From assembly GCA_030142905.1 (NCBI GenBank), contig JASJOG010000093.1, positions 620,001-684,000 of the forward strand: DNA of 64,000 nucleotides, read 5' to 3'. The translations under genes were made by a program, and so were the position numbers. Below the pieces are notes generated by a model. That model had not been told where the DNA came from. It searched no databases and worked only from the letters and a program-made list of their open reading frames with translations. Shown in pieces: positions 1-10,748 of this stretch. The DNA is from Heliopora coerulea. Taxonomy: Eukaryota; Cnidaria; Anthozoa; Scleralcyonacea; Helioporidae. Position 1 is the stretch's first letter, and each line of letters starts with the position of its first letter.

Positions 1-13
1 CTTGTTTTCTTAC

Positions 14-2590
14 CAACTTCCAAAGAACAAACATTGGCAGCAGAAACAGAACTGCTTTCACCTGAGCTAGCTTCCACCTCTTCCTCTAGCCCAGGACTGC
101 AACAGTGGCTACTCCCAAAGCTACGTGGAGGAGCACTTCTTGACTCCCTGGTTATGCATCTTATGTTTGATTCAACAGATAACTGCTCCTTCCTTTCATT
201 GGATCCCTTTAAAGAACCAGTTCTTCTCCTGGATTTAACATCCACAGAGTGTCTTTCTTCACTTCCTTGTTTTGATAGAGGTGGGAGAGGAGACTTAGGA
301 GAAGGTGAAGGAAGACTTTTTTCACTTGGTTTGGTATTGTCATTGGCCAAAGTTCTGGAAGACCTATCACTGGAGAAAAAGCTGCGTATTCCCTTGAGGG
401 TACGTCTGCTATCAGCAACAGTTCTCTCCTCACTATCCCTCTTTTGCAGGAGAAAAAAAATACAAAAATTCAGACATGCATACATCAGGTCTCTAATTGC
501 CAAATACAGATTATTTATATCATTTGATTTATTTGTTTGTTCCTCCTTTTTTCTTGACTGAGAGCCTCTAACTAAACATTACTTGCAAATAACCACCTAC
601 AAATTATTGTTTACTCATGAACATTCATGGGCAGGTTTGATTTCCAGCACTACTAGCAGAATGAGATGGTTCCTGAGAGACAGCAGAAATTGATTCCGGC
701 AGAAATTTGCAATTGTTGTCAGAAAAAGAGCTGAGCACTTAAGAATTAATAACCATACGGCATGAAAAAAAATGCCAGAAATGTACTAAGCAACTGTTTC
801 ACGAGAAACTTAAAGTCATTTTTAGTGAAATCATGTCTTTTGTACAGAAGTAATAAAATCAATCACAATTGAGATGATACCAGGAATAATTATTTGATTA
901 ATATAATATCTTAAACAGTGATAACTTATTGCATATAAACTACTATGGTTATATATGCCCCTAAAATCTTAAAACATTATTTTTCTCATAATGAACTACA
1001 CAAAATACAATGGCTTAATCTAGGGAATAGAGCAATCATACATAGTGCAGGAAAACCCCACATAACAGTCAGAATTCCTGACCACAGGTTAATGAAAAGT
1101 TGTCAACAAGCATAAAAATCCTTTTATCTCTTACTTTAAGTAGGGGGTAGTTCAATATGACACTGACTAGCAAACAAAGGTTTCAACTGTCATATTCAAA
1201 TTGATAGCTTTTTTTTTTAATGGTAAAAAAAGAGTCTGCAGATTAATAATTAATGAAATCCTAAGAATAGTTCTACTGTTGGATTCAAAAATTTTCAATG
1301 TATGCCACTTCAGGCCAGTACACATCTTACTCCTGACAAATCCAAATACAATCCAGACAATCTAGTCTGCTCCTTGGGGTTTGTGTTATTAATCCACTTT
1401 CTATTCAACTCTACATAAGACCCATGGTGAACCAAGCTAAACACAATTCTTAAAATCACATACTGTTTTCATTAAGGTTTGGGAAAACAAGGGAACTTTG
1501 TGCTAATTCAAAAAAAAAACTGGTTTCCTTTGAGGTTTCATTAATACAAAACCTGGGTCACCACTATTATACAAATCTGCTTTTATAGGAAACAAATATA
1601 AGGAAACCAGCTTTGCAGGAAGAAAAGGAGCATTTGCATCCTTCAAAAGCAAGACTTGCTTTAGCAACTGTTTCATGGTCTCATGGATTAAGTAAAACTG
1701 AAGAATGCCTATGGAAATCCAGTGTTTAGGTGACAATCCCCTTTTTGCAAAGGCTTAACGGTCTACAATGGGAATTTTACAAGTATATCCTAATTTTAGT
1801 ATCAGTGTTAACTCAAACCAAAACCCCATCCCTAATAGCATGTGATATAAAACATGTAATGATAAAGTTGGCCAGTACATGTTAACATTACGTCTGCCTT
1901 CTAGAACTGGCATGCATAATGTTTAACAAAATTACCTGACGTTAAAAGCTACAAAGCCAAAACGTTTTTGTAAAATTGAAATGGCCTTCATTACCTGGAA
2001 CGTTCGTTTGCAGTATGAACTAAAGTTGTCTTCTTTTTTCTTTTTTTTTGCTTTTAATAAAGAACCTGGTAAGATACTGAGTTGATAAAAACTTACTTTT
2101 TGTTATCTTTCGTAAGCGACGAATCATAGAAAACAAGTAACTTTAAAACTGAGTTTCCCGTTCACCACAAAGAACGACTTAATATTTTGCAATGCTTGTT
2201 AAAGGTAATATTCAGTTTTTAAGCCCTGTCATCGAAGTGGGGAAAAGCAATTCGGATTCCCTGTTGAGTTGCCACTAAAAACAGACAAGACGCTCTTGTT
2301 TATCCTGACATGATACCCGGCGCAATATTTTGACTGTCGCATAATAACATTAAAAGTTTGCAACGGTCCTGTTATTGAGCTGTTCTCTAATTTACTATTA
2401 TTTTGCTACCTAGAGTTCAAAACAGTAACTTTACCATTCGTTTCTCGATTGCACTTCCTCGTGTAAGCAATAAAGTTCTTACCGCCGGATTCACATTGGT
2501 TACACTTCTGTCCGAAGGGTTGGACACGGCGTTTCTAATGGAAGGAAGGAACCGTCTTCTTGGTCTGTCATTCGAGTCGGAAGTTGCCAT
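14..2590 (-). CDS. 5' end of an unrecognised Ser/Arg-rich protein gene (partial)
   Basis: Two coding exons can be read on the minus strand. Exon 1 is 2590-2483 (36 codons, starting MATSDSNDRPRRRFLPS) and ends in a GTAAGA donor. Exon 2 is 440-14 (142 codons plus one base), after a pyrimidine-rich acceptor ending GCAAAAG, and ends in a GTAAGA donor at the window edge. The junction is phase 0 and the reading stays open across both exons, while the ATG of exon 1 lies in a good context. The protein is rich in Ser, Arg, Pro and Glu, looks disordered, and shows no domain, signal peptide or membrane segment. The 2 kb intron holds nothing recognisable. The rest of the gene lies left of the window. I do not recognise the family. 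The exon pairing is inferred from phase and splice sites. Confidence 0.55.
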
Positions 2591-3869
2591 CGGCTTGATG
2601 CTAAGAGACGACAAAAAATTTTCAATTCCATAAAGGCTTCAAAGGGTTTTCGTTCGACATTACTGGGCTGGTGTGCAGCTGTTAAAGTTTCTTTGTTACT
2701 ACGGGCAACTAGTTATTTTCACACTTTTACAGGTGCTTGCCACTGAGGATAACTTTTCATTTCCACGACTCTGTTCCTCTACATTTCCTTTATATATTAC
2801 AACGCTTCTGACAAAGAAAACAGCTTCCGTCGTGACAGTTTAGTCAATCATATCAGCCTAAGTATGATTGATAAATGGCAATGCCATAGGGTCTATCCAA
2901 TTAGTTTGTTGCCAACAATGGATATATAAATTAAGACTGGAAACCTGTCAAAACTATCGTAAAACGTTGTAAATGTTGGAAGTAGTACTGTCAAACTGAT
3001 GATTCTGCAAGACAGTTTAAAAGTGTTCTAACAACAGCAGGTGGCCGTTAGTTTTTCCCACTTTATTCAGTTACATGAAGTATGCAATTGATATACTTGA
3101 ATGCCAACATTTTAATTGAAATATTCAAAACTCCCTAAAAATTTCTTAAAACATACAATTACCTACATTATCCCCTAAAATACCCCAAAACTCCTCAATG
3201 TAGGGAAATTTCTCTAAATGTGAGGACGGAGTTACTGACAGTTGTTTTCTCGGAAAACAATGTATCAACATAGTCGATACCGTAACTCCACGGGGTCTCA
3301 GAAGTCCGCCCTCTTGTTGGGCACAAAAAGAGTCCCACCTGCTGGTAGTATTATGAAGTCTTTATTATTGTCTTTAGTTCCTTTAACCTTTTCCATCATC
3401 TTGTCATTGTACAACAACAAATTACAACAGTAGAACTAATGAAAAAGCAAAGAAATGAGCAACAAAAACAAAAAAATCATCCACACAAGGGTTCATGCCT
3501 GAATTTTTTCTTCTTTTGCTCTTTGTATTCTCATTGTTTTCTTTCCATTAACTGGGTATTAACCCTTTCAATCCCAGGTTTTTCCAACCAAATTTTAGAT
3601 TATTCAATTCAAAATCTAATTGAAAATCTATTGAAACCAGTTTATACATCTAATTGCACCAGTAGGATGGCAAGTTGGCACATCCAGCTGAAGAATCCAG
3701 AGATGCAATCTCAAAACCAGTTAAAACCACAGAGTTAGCTCCTGAAAAGTTTAGTTTTCAGGGGAATCCAGCATACAAACAGTTCACTAACGGCACATCT
3801 AAATACTAGATTTCTGCATTGTTAACTATAGCTACTGTCAATATAAGCTTCCAAACAAATGCAACAATT
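2591..3869. other. Intergenic stretch, no gene seen
   Basis: About 1.3 kb between the start of the left-edge gene and the stop of the AhpD-like gene. It presumably holds the left gene's promoter and the 3' UTR of the AhpD-like gene. Open frames at 3242-3433 and 3439-3738 have biased, low-complexity composition and no family resemblance. Confidence 0.5.
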
Positions 3870-5789
3870 CTAATTTTTTTTCTCTTTTTTCTGCCGACCC
3901 ATTAAGTAGAACTCATCATTTGGTCTCATGTTGGTAAGGTGAGCCATTCTGTTTGACAAAGCAAAGAAGGCTGCGATGGAACCAATATCCCAAGCATCTT
4001 CCTTGCTCAAACCATTACTCTCTAAATTGTCAAAATCACTGTCAGACACTGGTTCTGCTCTTGCAATCTTCATGGCAAATGTCAGGATAGCTCTTTCTCT
4101 TTCTGTTATGTCAGCACATCCCCAATTGACTGCAACCTGGTCAGCCACTAATGGTTGCTTCGAAAAGATCCGATGCAGTGCTCCATGAGCAATAACACAA
4201 TATGTACAGTTATTTGCTGCACTTGTTGCAACAATAATTAGCTCCTTTTCTGCCTTTGATAGACCAGCATCTCTTTCCATGATGGCATCATAGAACTTGA
4301 AAAATGCTCGAAATTCCTCTGGTCTGTGGGCCAATACTTGGAATACATTGGGAAGAAAGTGAGTCTGGAATGTTGAAGGAAATTATGAATGACTAGTTCA
4401 GACCAATGTTACAGAAAATATTAATACAGTACAGAAGTACATGCTGGTTCAGATGACACTAGGCAATACATATGACACATGAGTTTGTTTTTTTTTTCAT
4501 CATGAGTTTTTTCTGAAGAAAAAATCAAAACTTAACAGACCTCCTTCATTACAGGTGAATTAGTGAAAAGGATACCTAACTAGAATTTTTTTTTTTTCTG
4601 GTTCTTTTTTACTTTTTTGATTGGATTTAACATGCAAAAAAACAGGCATTTTACCTTTCACTATGATATATCTAGAAATAAAAATAATGTAAGTCTACAT
4701 ACATAATAATAATAATAATATTAATAATAATAATATTAAAGTGGTATGCAGAAAGGTGGGAAAGAGGACATGTTTTGGAGAGCAGTACTGCAAAGTTGAT
4801 GTGGGACTTTGAATCCCATTTAAGAAAGATGACAACATCCAGACAACCAGACTTGATGTTAGAAGACAAACAAAAGAAAATAATTTGGATTTGCAATATG
4901 GCATGCCCACAAGAAGATAACATCAAAACCAAGACGAATGAGAAACAAACAAAGTACCAGCAATTAGCATTTGAAATGAGAGAAAGACATGTTGGATTCA
5001 AAGTGATTGCAGTTCCAATTGTGATAGGGTGTCTTGGAGGAGGTACCAATAAATCAATCAAGGAAGTGTGAAGAATATTCGAAAATGATGAATTGGCTAA
5101 ATGAATTGTAGGTACAATGCAAAAGATAGTACTGATGGATAGCGAAACGATACTGAGAAAGATACTTTCAGGATTAGTTCAATATGCAGAAAACTAACAT
5201 GTTTGTCTGTAGGGTGGATTATAGTGGGATTAGCCCAGTTTGAATTACCTGCTATCAACCAATACTACCAAACAATCAAACCTGACTATCTTCTGTCCTA
5301 CTTCTGTGTTTATTGTGTTAAAAGAACTGTTGTAAAGGGGCAGAAAAAATTGGTGTCCCTGTTATTAGGCTATTTATCAATAATGATTTGTAGCTATCAT
5401 ATTTCATATTAATAATAATAATATTAATAATAATATTAATAATAATATTATCAATAATGATAATAATGTTGATGGTAATAATAATTTCATCAGTTACGGT
5501 AGTCATTAAACCCTCTTTACAATAAGCTAGCAATCCATCTGAGTCAATGACATATTTTTGTTGCATAAAGAATTAAAGTTATGTTAGCGAACTTGTTTCT
5601 TTTTGGAGAAAAGTTTACCTTCTCTTCGACTTCATCCATCCTGTCTTTTATGTCTTTGGGTAATTTTTCCCTTTCAGGTACAGGATAACGACTTATCTTG
5701 AAGGACGAAGTACATCGTCTAAACATGGTAAACAATGGAAGAGCGTTCTTCGATCTACAGAATGTGACAGTTGTACGCAATAACGACAT
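3870..5789 (-). CDS. AhpD/carboxymuconolactone decarboxylase-like peroxidase-related enzyme
   Basis: Two exons: 5789-5619 (57 codons) and 4364-3870, joined in phase 0 (GTAAAC donor, CCAG acceptor), give 221 aa. Residues 40-215 match the peroxidase-related branch of the AhpD/CMD family: a leading ISRYPVPEREKLP, then the catalytic block NNCTYCVIAHG, and an ending NMRPNDEFYLMGR. Glu98, Cys110, Cys113 and His117 reproduce the E-x11-C-x2-C-x3-H spacing of AhpD, so the CxxC thiol centre appears intact. AhpD proteins use this pair to reduce peroxide-oxidised partners; the substrate here is unknown. The first 38 residues are rich in Arg, Ser and Thr with no acidic residue, fitting a mitochondrial presequence (inference). 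ARL3 starts 430 bp away on the other strand. The family is best known from bacteria, so an old transfer into animals is possible. A dead retrotransposon lies in the intron. Confidence 0.88.
4703..4737. repeat. AAT microsatellite
   Basis: Run of AAT trinucleotides with one interruption, just upstream of the retrotransposon remnant in the AhpD-like intron. Confidence 0.9.
4760..5195 (+). mobile_element. Dead non-LTR retrotransposon fragment (C-terminal end of ORF2)
   Basis: In one plus-strand frame the translation gives the post-reverse-transcriptase tail common in animal LINE-type ORF2 proteins. It reads KLMWDFESHLRK, then RQPDLMLEDK, a KYQQLAFEMRE-like block, VIAVPIVIGCLGG and, after two in-frame TGA codons, TMQKIVLMDSETILRKIL. 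In the family this is the end of the polyprotein (RPDIVV..., KYQDL..., VVVGALG..., LQK..ILRK). Frame conservation with stops shows a decayed copy. It lies antisense in the single intron of the AhpD-like gene. The AAT-rich stretch at 5409-5485 is where a simple-repeat 3' tail would be expected. Confidence 0.75.
5409..5485. repeat. AAT/ATT-rich microsatellite, possible retrotransposon tail
   Basis: Imperfect AAT repeat with ATT and GATAAT interruptions, 220 bp downstream of the last recognisable ORF2 codons. It may be the 3' tail of that element. Confidence 0.7.
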
Positions 5790-6219
5790 CCCAACATCCA
5801 GTCTTTTATAAGAAAGAAGTAATCTAGCACTCAGCAGTAAATTGTCACTTATATTTCTAGGACCAAGCTATTTCACGGGGTTTATTGTACGTGTGGGGAT
5901 TAAAGTCTCAGTTAGGGGACGTGCAGTTTATCATGGGAAGGATACGCTTTAAGTAGATCTCTTCCTGCTGCAAGTTTCCCAGATGTCAAGATCACCACTT
6001 AATCCTTACTCAGATTAATTTTGTCTCGAATGTCAGTGTAGTTCTTTGGTGAGGATGCTAGACCAGGGAGAAATGACTAGGAAGAAATGTGGAGAAAGAG
6101 AACAGGGAAAGAGTGAATGAAACCGCTTACCAACATATCGAGGACGTGGATATTTTTTAGCGTCAGCCATTTTGAGATCACCTTGGTAATCAAGTAGAAG
6201 CTTACTTGCCGATTAGGAA
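5790..6219. promoter_or_regulatory. Shared head-to-head promoter region (AhpD-like / ARL3)
   Basis: 430 bp separate the two divergent start codons, so both promoters and both 5' UTRs must lie here. The sequence GCGTCAGCCATTTTG near 6160 includes the reverse complement of an AAAATGG core, a motif often found near animal transcription starts. No TATA box stands out. The role is inferred from layout. Confidence 0.5.
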
Positions 6220-9200
6220 ATGGTAAATAACTTCTTTTAAAATAGTTTATTTGTTGGCTTCAACGAATTATTTTATGCGTATGAAATTTCCCCAATAGGG
6301 ATTGCTTGCATTGCTTAAAAAATTGAAAAGTTCACCCTCGAAAGAGCTACGAATTCTTCTGCTTGGCCTAGACAACGCTGGGAAAACAACTTTGCTGAAA
6401 CACTTGGCTTCGGAAGAAGCGTCTAGCGTTACTCCGACTCAGGTAAAAGAATCAGAAACTTCAGTCAGTCTATGTTTCCTCTGTCTAGACACTCGTATTT
6501 ACTTGTGATACTTTTTTCTCTTCGGTTCATTAGGGCTTCAACATCAAAACGGTTCAGGCTAAGGGACTTCGACTGAATGTGTGGGACATAGGAGGTTTGT
6601 TGTGTAACCTTTTGTCACGCTGAAACTCTTCTGTTTTTCGTTTCTGTTCCGTATTTTATCAAGGGAGCATTCTACTTCTCTATACTGTAGGTCAAAAAAA
6701 GATTAGACCGTATTGGAAGAATTACTTCGAAAATACAGACGTCTTAGTAAGTTTAGTGCATTACTTTTTGATTCATAAAGAACACAAAATTAAGCAATTT
6801 GAATGCCGAACATTGGCTGTGCTCAATTTTTTACGCAGTTAATAAGAAATCATGGTTTATACACTGCCTCAAAGTCTGTGAATTTTTTAAATTTTAAGAA
6901 TTTTCTGTTTAAGCATGTAATTCCATGAAAACACAGGCTTTTTTGAAAATGTGCCTTGAAAAACCCTTGAATCTGTTAGTTTGCAGTGTTTGGAGGATAG
7001 GTGTTTAAAAAAATTTAGATTTTAGCTCTCAGAAGTCTGATCTCAAAGTCTTGCTCAAAACCAAAGTATTGGAATAGAGACCCAGTTTTCATGAAAAAGT
7101 ATGCAAAATTTTGTTCAGTGAAAGAATTTTTATCACCAACAGGTGAGGAAATGACTTGATATGCTTTTTTCCCAAAAGATTGGGCCTCTGGCTAGCTATC
7201 AGGCTTTCACTACTGGGAAGATGACATTAAGAGTGACCTTCACCAGTTTGTCATTAGTGTTAACACAAAATTTGTCTAATTTCAATCTGTGTGAGATTGT
7301 GTGGCATTGAATTGTTAATAATGTACTTGAAAAATTTCTCAAATCTGCTTGGCTAAGAGCAGTGCAATTTCAAGGTAACACAGTGCAAAAATGAATTGCT
7401 GTTTTTACTGAATTAACATTTTTCGGCACTGTGTGACTTTTTTCATGTATATTATTAATTGGTAATAGCATTATTTCTTGTGCAGTTTGGAAAAACACAT
7501 TCTTGTGAGTTTTTCAAAGCCCCCAAATAGCACTCATGCTTTTTTGGTAGTCTTTGAGAAACTCTCATGTGCCTGTTTTTTCCAAATTCCACTTGAAACC
7601 ATTCCATTATGGATACTAATTTACCAAGAAGTACAGAAATAAGTAAAATGTTAGTTGTCAGGTTTTGGAATTTCTGCAAAATTTACTGTAAGTTGATTTG
7701 TGTTTAAATTTAGATCTATGTAATTGACAGTGCAGATGTAAAGCGACATGAAGAGACAGGTTTTGTAAGTGTCCTATTACATTTTATGTTAGAATTTATA
7801 TAATATTTGAAGTCTGAGCAGTAGTACTTTACTAGTCAAAAAATCACTTCTGATTTAAAGCAATGTATTCAAATCAATTCTTATTGATGATTGAATGTCG
7901 TGACTGTTGTCATATAAACAGAAATGTTATCAAGATAAAAATAAATTGAAATTTATAGTTAAAACAACAAAACAACAGTTGTTTTAGGTCCATTTTCCCT
8001 GCTCACACAGGGGTCGGCCGGCAGCTCTACACAGCAGCCTCCTCCCCCTCTCCCTCTCCTTCACATCTTCCCTTTTCAACTCGAAATTTATAGTTAATTG
8101 AAGTATAATGACAACAATGCAAGTGCTGCCTTTAAAAGCTGTGACAAGGTTTTTGCTGCCTTTAAAAGCTGTGACAAGGTTTTTGCTGACAGTGGAAGGA
8201 AAGAGAAATGAAATGTATTTGTTGTATAGGAATTGGCTGAGCTTCTAGAAGAAGAAAAACTTTCAGGTGTTCCAGTACTTGTGTTTGCCAATAAGCAAGA
8301 CTTGCTCCAAGCAGCACCACCACAAGAGGTAAGCTGACTAAATACATAATTTTTTTTTTCCATACCAATTGTCACCCCCTTTTCATGGAGATTCTAGTGG
8401 ACTATTTTAGCCTGCCACTCAACTTGTAATAACATTTCATGATTCAATTTCAGATTGCTGATAAACTCCAGCTAAATAAAATCAGGGATAGACCTTGGAG
8501 AATTCAAGGATGCTCAGCACTAACAGGGGAAGGTGTTGAGGTAAGCAATCGGGCCTTGAAGGCTTTAGTATTTACAATGACTTTGAAACTGTCACATACA
8601 TCACCATAACTATGTCTCTGTCTTATCTTGTTCCAGCTTGAATATCAAGCTACAAGATGACGTTTTTCAGTTTATGTTTTATTCTTTACTTTTTGAAATT
8701 ATTGATTGGTTGTGATTTTTGTTCATGTACACTGTAATAAGCACATTGTTTACAGTCCTATTGCACTTTTTGCTGTTCATTACCAGAAAATATACTATCA
8801 TTAATAACAACCTCAAACTCATTAACCCAAAAATACATTCATGAATGTAAATATGCAACCATTAGCATCCAAGGGCATTCTATAGTGCCAACAGATGACC
8901 ATTAACACCATTCTACTATAAATTACAGATAATAAAATTTCAATTGTGCAAGAGAAATATCTTGCCTAATTTAAAATTTTATTATCCCTAATTTATAGTA
9001 GAGTGGTGTTAATGGTTGTCCGTTGGCCCGATTGGAATGCCCTTTGGTGCAAATGGTTGCGTATCTACCCTAATGAATGTTGACTGAATAAAATGAATGT
9101 AATTTTACGTTAATGAGTTCGAGGTTGGAGTTAACAATAGTATATTTTCTGGCAATGAAAAGCAAAAGGTGTAGAGGTTCCAGAAGAATTGGGTGTACCA

Positions 9201-9801
9201 TAACAGTTTAACACTTATGATCCATCCTCATGAGTGTAATACAAAATTTTAAAATTGTGGGCAATTTAGCTTGCTTAACATGAAAACCTTATCCTAAAAA
9301 ATTCTTATAATTCAAGTGTTTGATATTGGAAGTTCCTGGAATTGCAATTACAGGTATAATCATGGCAAGTTCAAATTCCAAATCGTTTGGCAGGTTTTTT
9401 CCACCTGTACTTCTGCCAAACCACTAGACAAGCAAGTTAATGCTCGTAAGAGTTTTAGAATCATTAATTCAGAATATATAATTAAATAAACTGTTCTTGT
9501 CACTTGAGAAAAGTATCCATGAAAACTTCCACATTTGATCTGTAAAAATAATTAACTTCAATGGAAACATGACATCTCAAGCAACGATTTTGGTATACAG
9601 TATTTTGGACATAAAATATGGGAAATTAAAATTAAGACTTTTTTTTTTACTTTTTAAGGGTTTTTTGGGCACCTAGTGAGCTTCAATAAATCTTGAGTTT
9701 TATGATTTGATCAACACTGCTTTCACCAGGATGCTCTGTTTGTTCCTTTTTAGGATGGCATAGAGTGGATATCAAAAACACTAAAAGATGTAAAAAAATA
9801 G
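6220..9801 (+). CDS. ARL3: ADP-ribosylation factor-like protein 3 (small GTPase)
   Basis: Eight coding exons: 6220-6222, 6299-6442, 6534-6594, 6691-6746, 7714-7764, 8230-8328, 8454-8540 and 9754-9801. They give 182 aa, the same length as human ARL3, and all junctions are GT-AG and in phase. The GTPase motifs are complete: P-loop GLDNAGKT (24-31), switch II WDIGGQ with Gln71, NKQD (126-129) and CSAL around 158. [12 protein letters not shown] and the end [15 protein letters not shown] are typical of ARL3. ARL3 releases lipidated cargo from carriers such as UNC119 and PDE6D for delivery to cilia. The first coding exon supplies only the ATG, and the next starts GGATTG, giving the family's MGLL N-terminus. 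The gene runs convergent to IDH3B, and intron 7 carries a fold-back element. Confidence 0.96.
8125..8184. repeat. 30-bp exact tandem duplication
   Basis: A unit starting GCTGCCTTTAAAAGC occurs twice in a row (8125-8154 and 8155-8184) in ARL3 intron 5, shortly before exon 6. Confidence 0.9.
8764..9173. mobile_element. Fold-back MITE, copy 1 (in ARL3 intron 7)
   Basis: The two halves are inverted copies of each other over nearly the whole 410 bp. The left arm starts with TTTTTGCTGTTCATTACC, and the right arm ends with its complement GGCAATGAAAAGCAAAA. Inner landmarks also mirror: CAACCATTAGCATCC and GGTGCAAATGGTTG. There is no coding capacity. A second copy lies at 10996-11402, so this is a repeat family rather than a chance hairpin. 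No target duplication could be fixed. Confidence 0.85.
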
Positions 9802-9923
9802 ACTAAACTATTTAAAAGATTTTTATCTGCAGTATTAAATCAGTTGATGTACAGTTTTCCAAAGCCGCAAGGTTGGAAAGAGTGCAGAGACTGTATACAT
9901 AAGATGCACCCAGCAACACTGTT

Positions 9924-9929
9924 AATAAA
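9924..9929 (+). terminator. ARL3 polyadenylation signal
   Basis: AATAAA lies 123 bp after the ARL3 stop codon, the first canonical hexamer downstream. Confidence 0.6.
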
Positions 9930-10676
9930 TACAAAACAGTTGGCTATTATTTTAATGATAAAACCACACCAGGGGAATACCTTACGTGTTGACAGCAATG
10001 CAGTGTAATATTACCAGTAAGATAACTTTCCAATTATAATAGGAATACTGTAGTTTTAGCATCCATAATGCAAATTCCAAAGGATATTATGGTTTTTGTT
10101 TTGAAAAAAGTTTGAAATGTCAGTGGTTGTTTTGTCCCACAAACCATCTTCCTCTTGACCAACTGTGTGAATACCCCACAGTCTTACCACTTAAAAGGTG
10201 AATACCATCAATTGACAAAATGGGCTTAAATGGATAAATATCATCTACCTAGGAAAAAACTCAGAATTAGATTAGGGTAAAATCACTTCCCAGTGACAGT
10301 AAACCTATGTCTCACCCTTGCTAACAACCAATGTAGGTTTCCACAAATTTGCACTGGCCACTGTGGATCTATAACTAACACTTCACAACGCAAAGCTTTA
10401 GAAGAAAAACTAGTTTTGTTCTCAATTCTTTTCATCAGAAGCTTTTGGCCAAACTTATGTACATCAGATGAAATTTACAACAGATGTTCCACATTCTTTA
10501 CTAGCAGTGAACTTTCTCAAATTAAACTGTTAACTTCCGGGTCATCTGGAAAATTATCTCCCATACTTCACCTGGTGGAATTATTGTACATCATTGGCAC
10601 TCTTCCATTGTGTCTGTACTGTAGTCTTCAGCATTTAAATTTTACGGTTGAACTTCCAAAGTTATCTGAAACATCT

Positions 10677-10682
10677 TTTATT
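10677..10682 (-). terminator. IDH3B polyadenylation signal
   Basis: AATAAA on the minus strand, about 67 bp after the IDH3B stop. The ARL3 and IDH3B transcripts converge on the roughly 750 bp between the two signals, where nothing else was recognised. Confidence 0.55.
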
Positions 10683-10748
10683 TTCGAGTATTTCCAAACG
10701 CAATATTTCGTTTGGCATTAAGCGGAAGGAAGAAAAGTGGCCTGACTT

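Noticed and set aside
4672..5061. 129-codon minus-strand frame with Ile-rich tail
   Set aside because: It is the shadow of the retrotransposon remnant read on the plus strand plus the AAT microsatellite.
10293..10721. 142-codon open frame on the plus strand
   Set aside because: It lies opposite the 3' UTR of IDH3B, has irregular composition without any recognisable motif, and the IDH3B polyadenylation signal lies within it.
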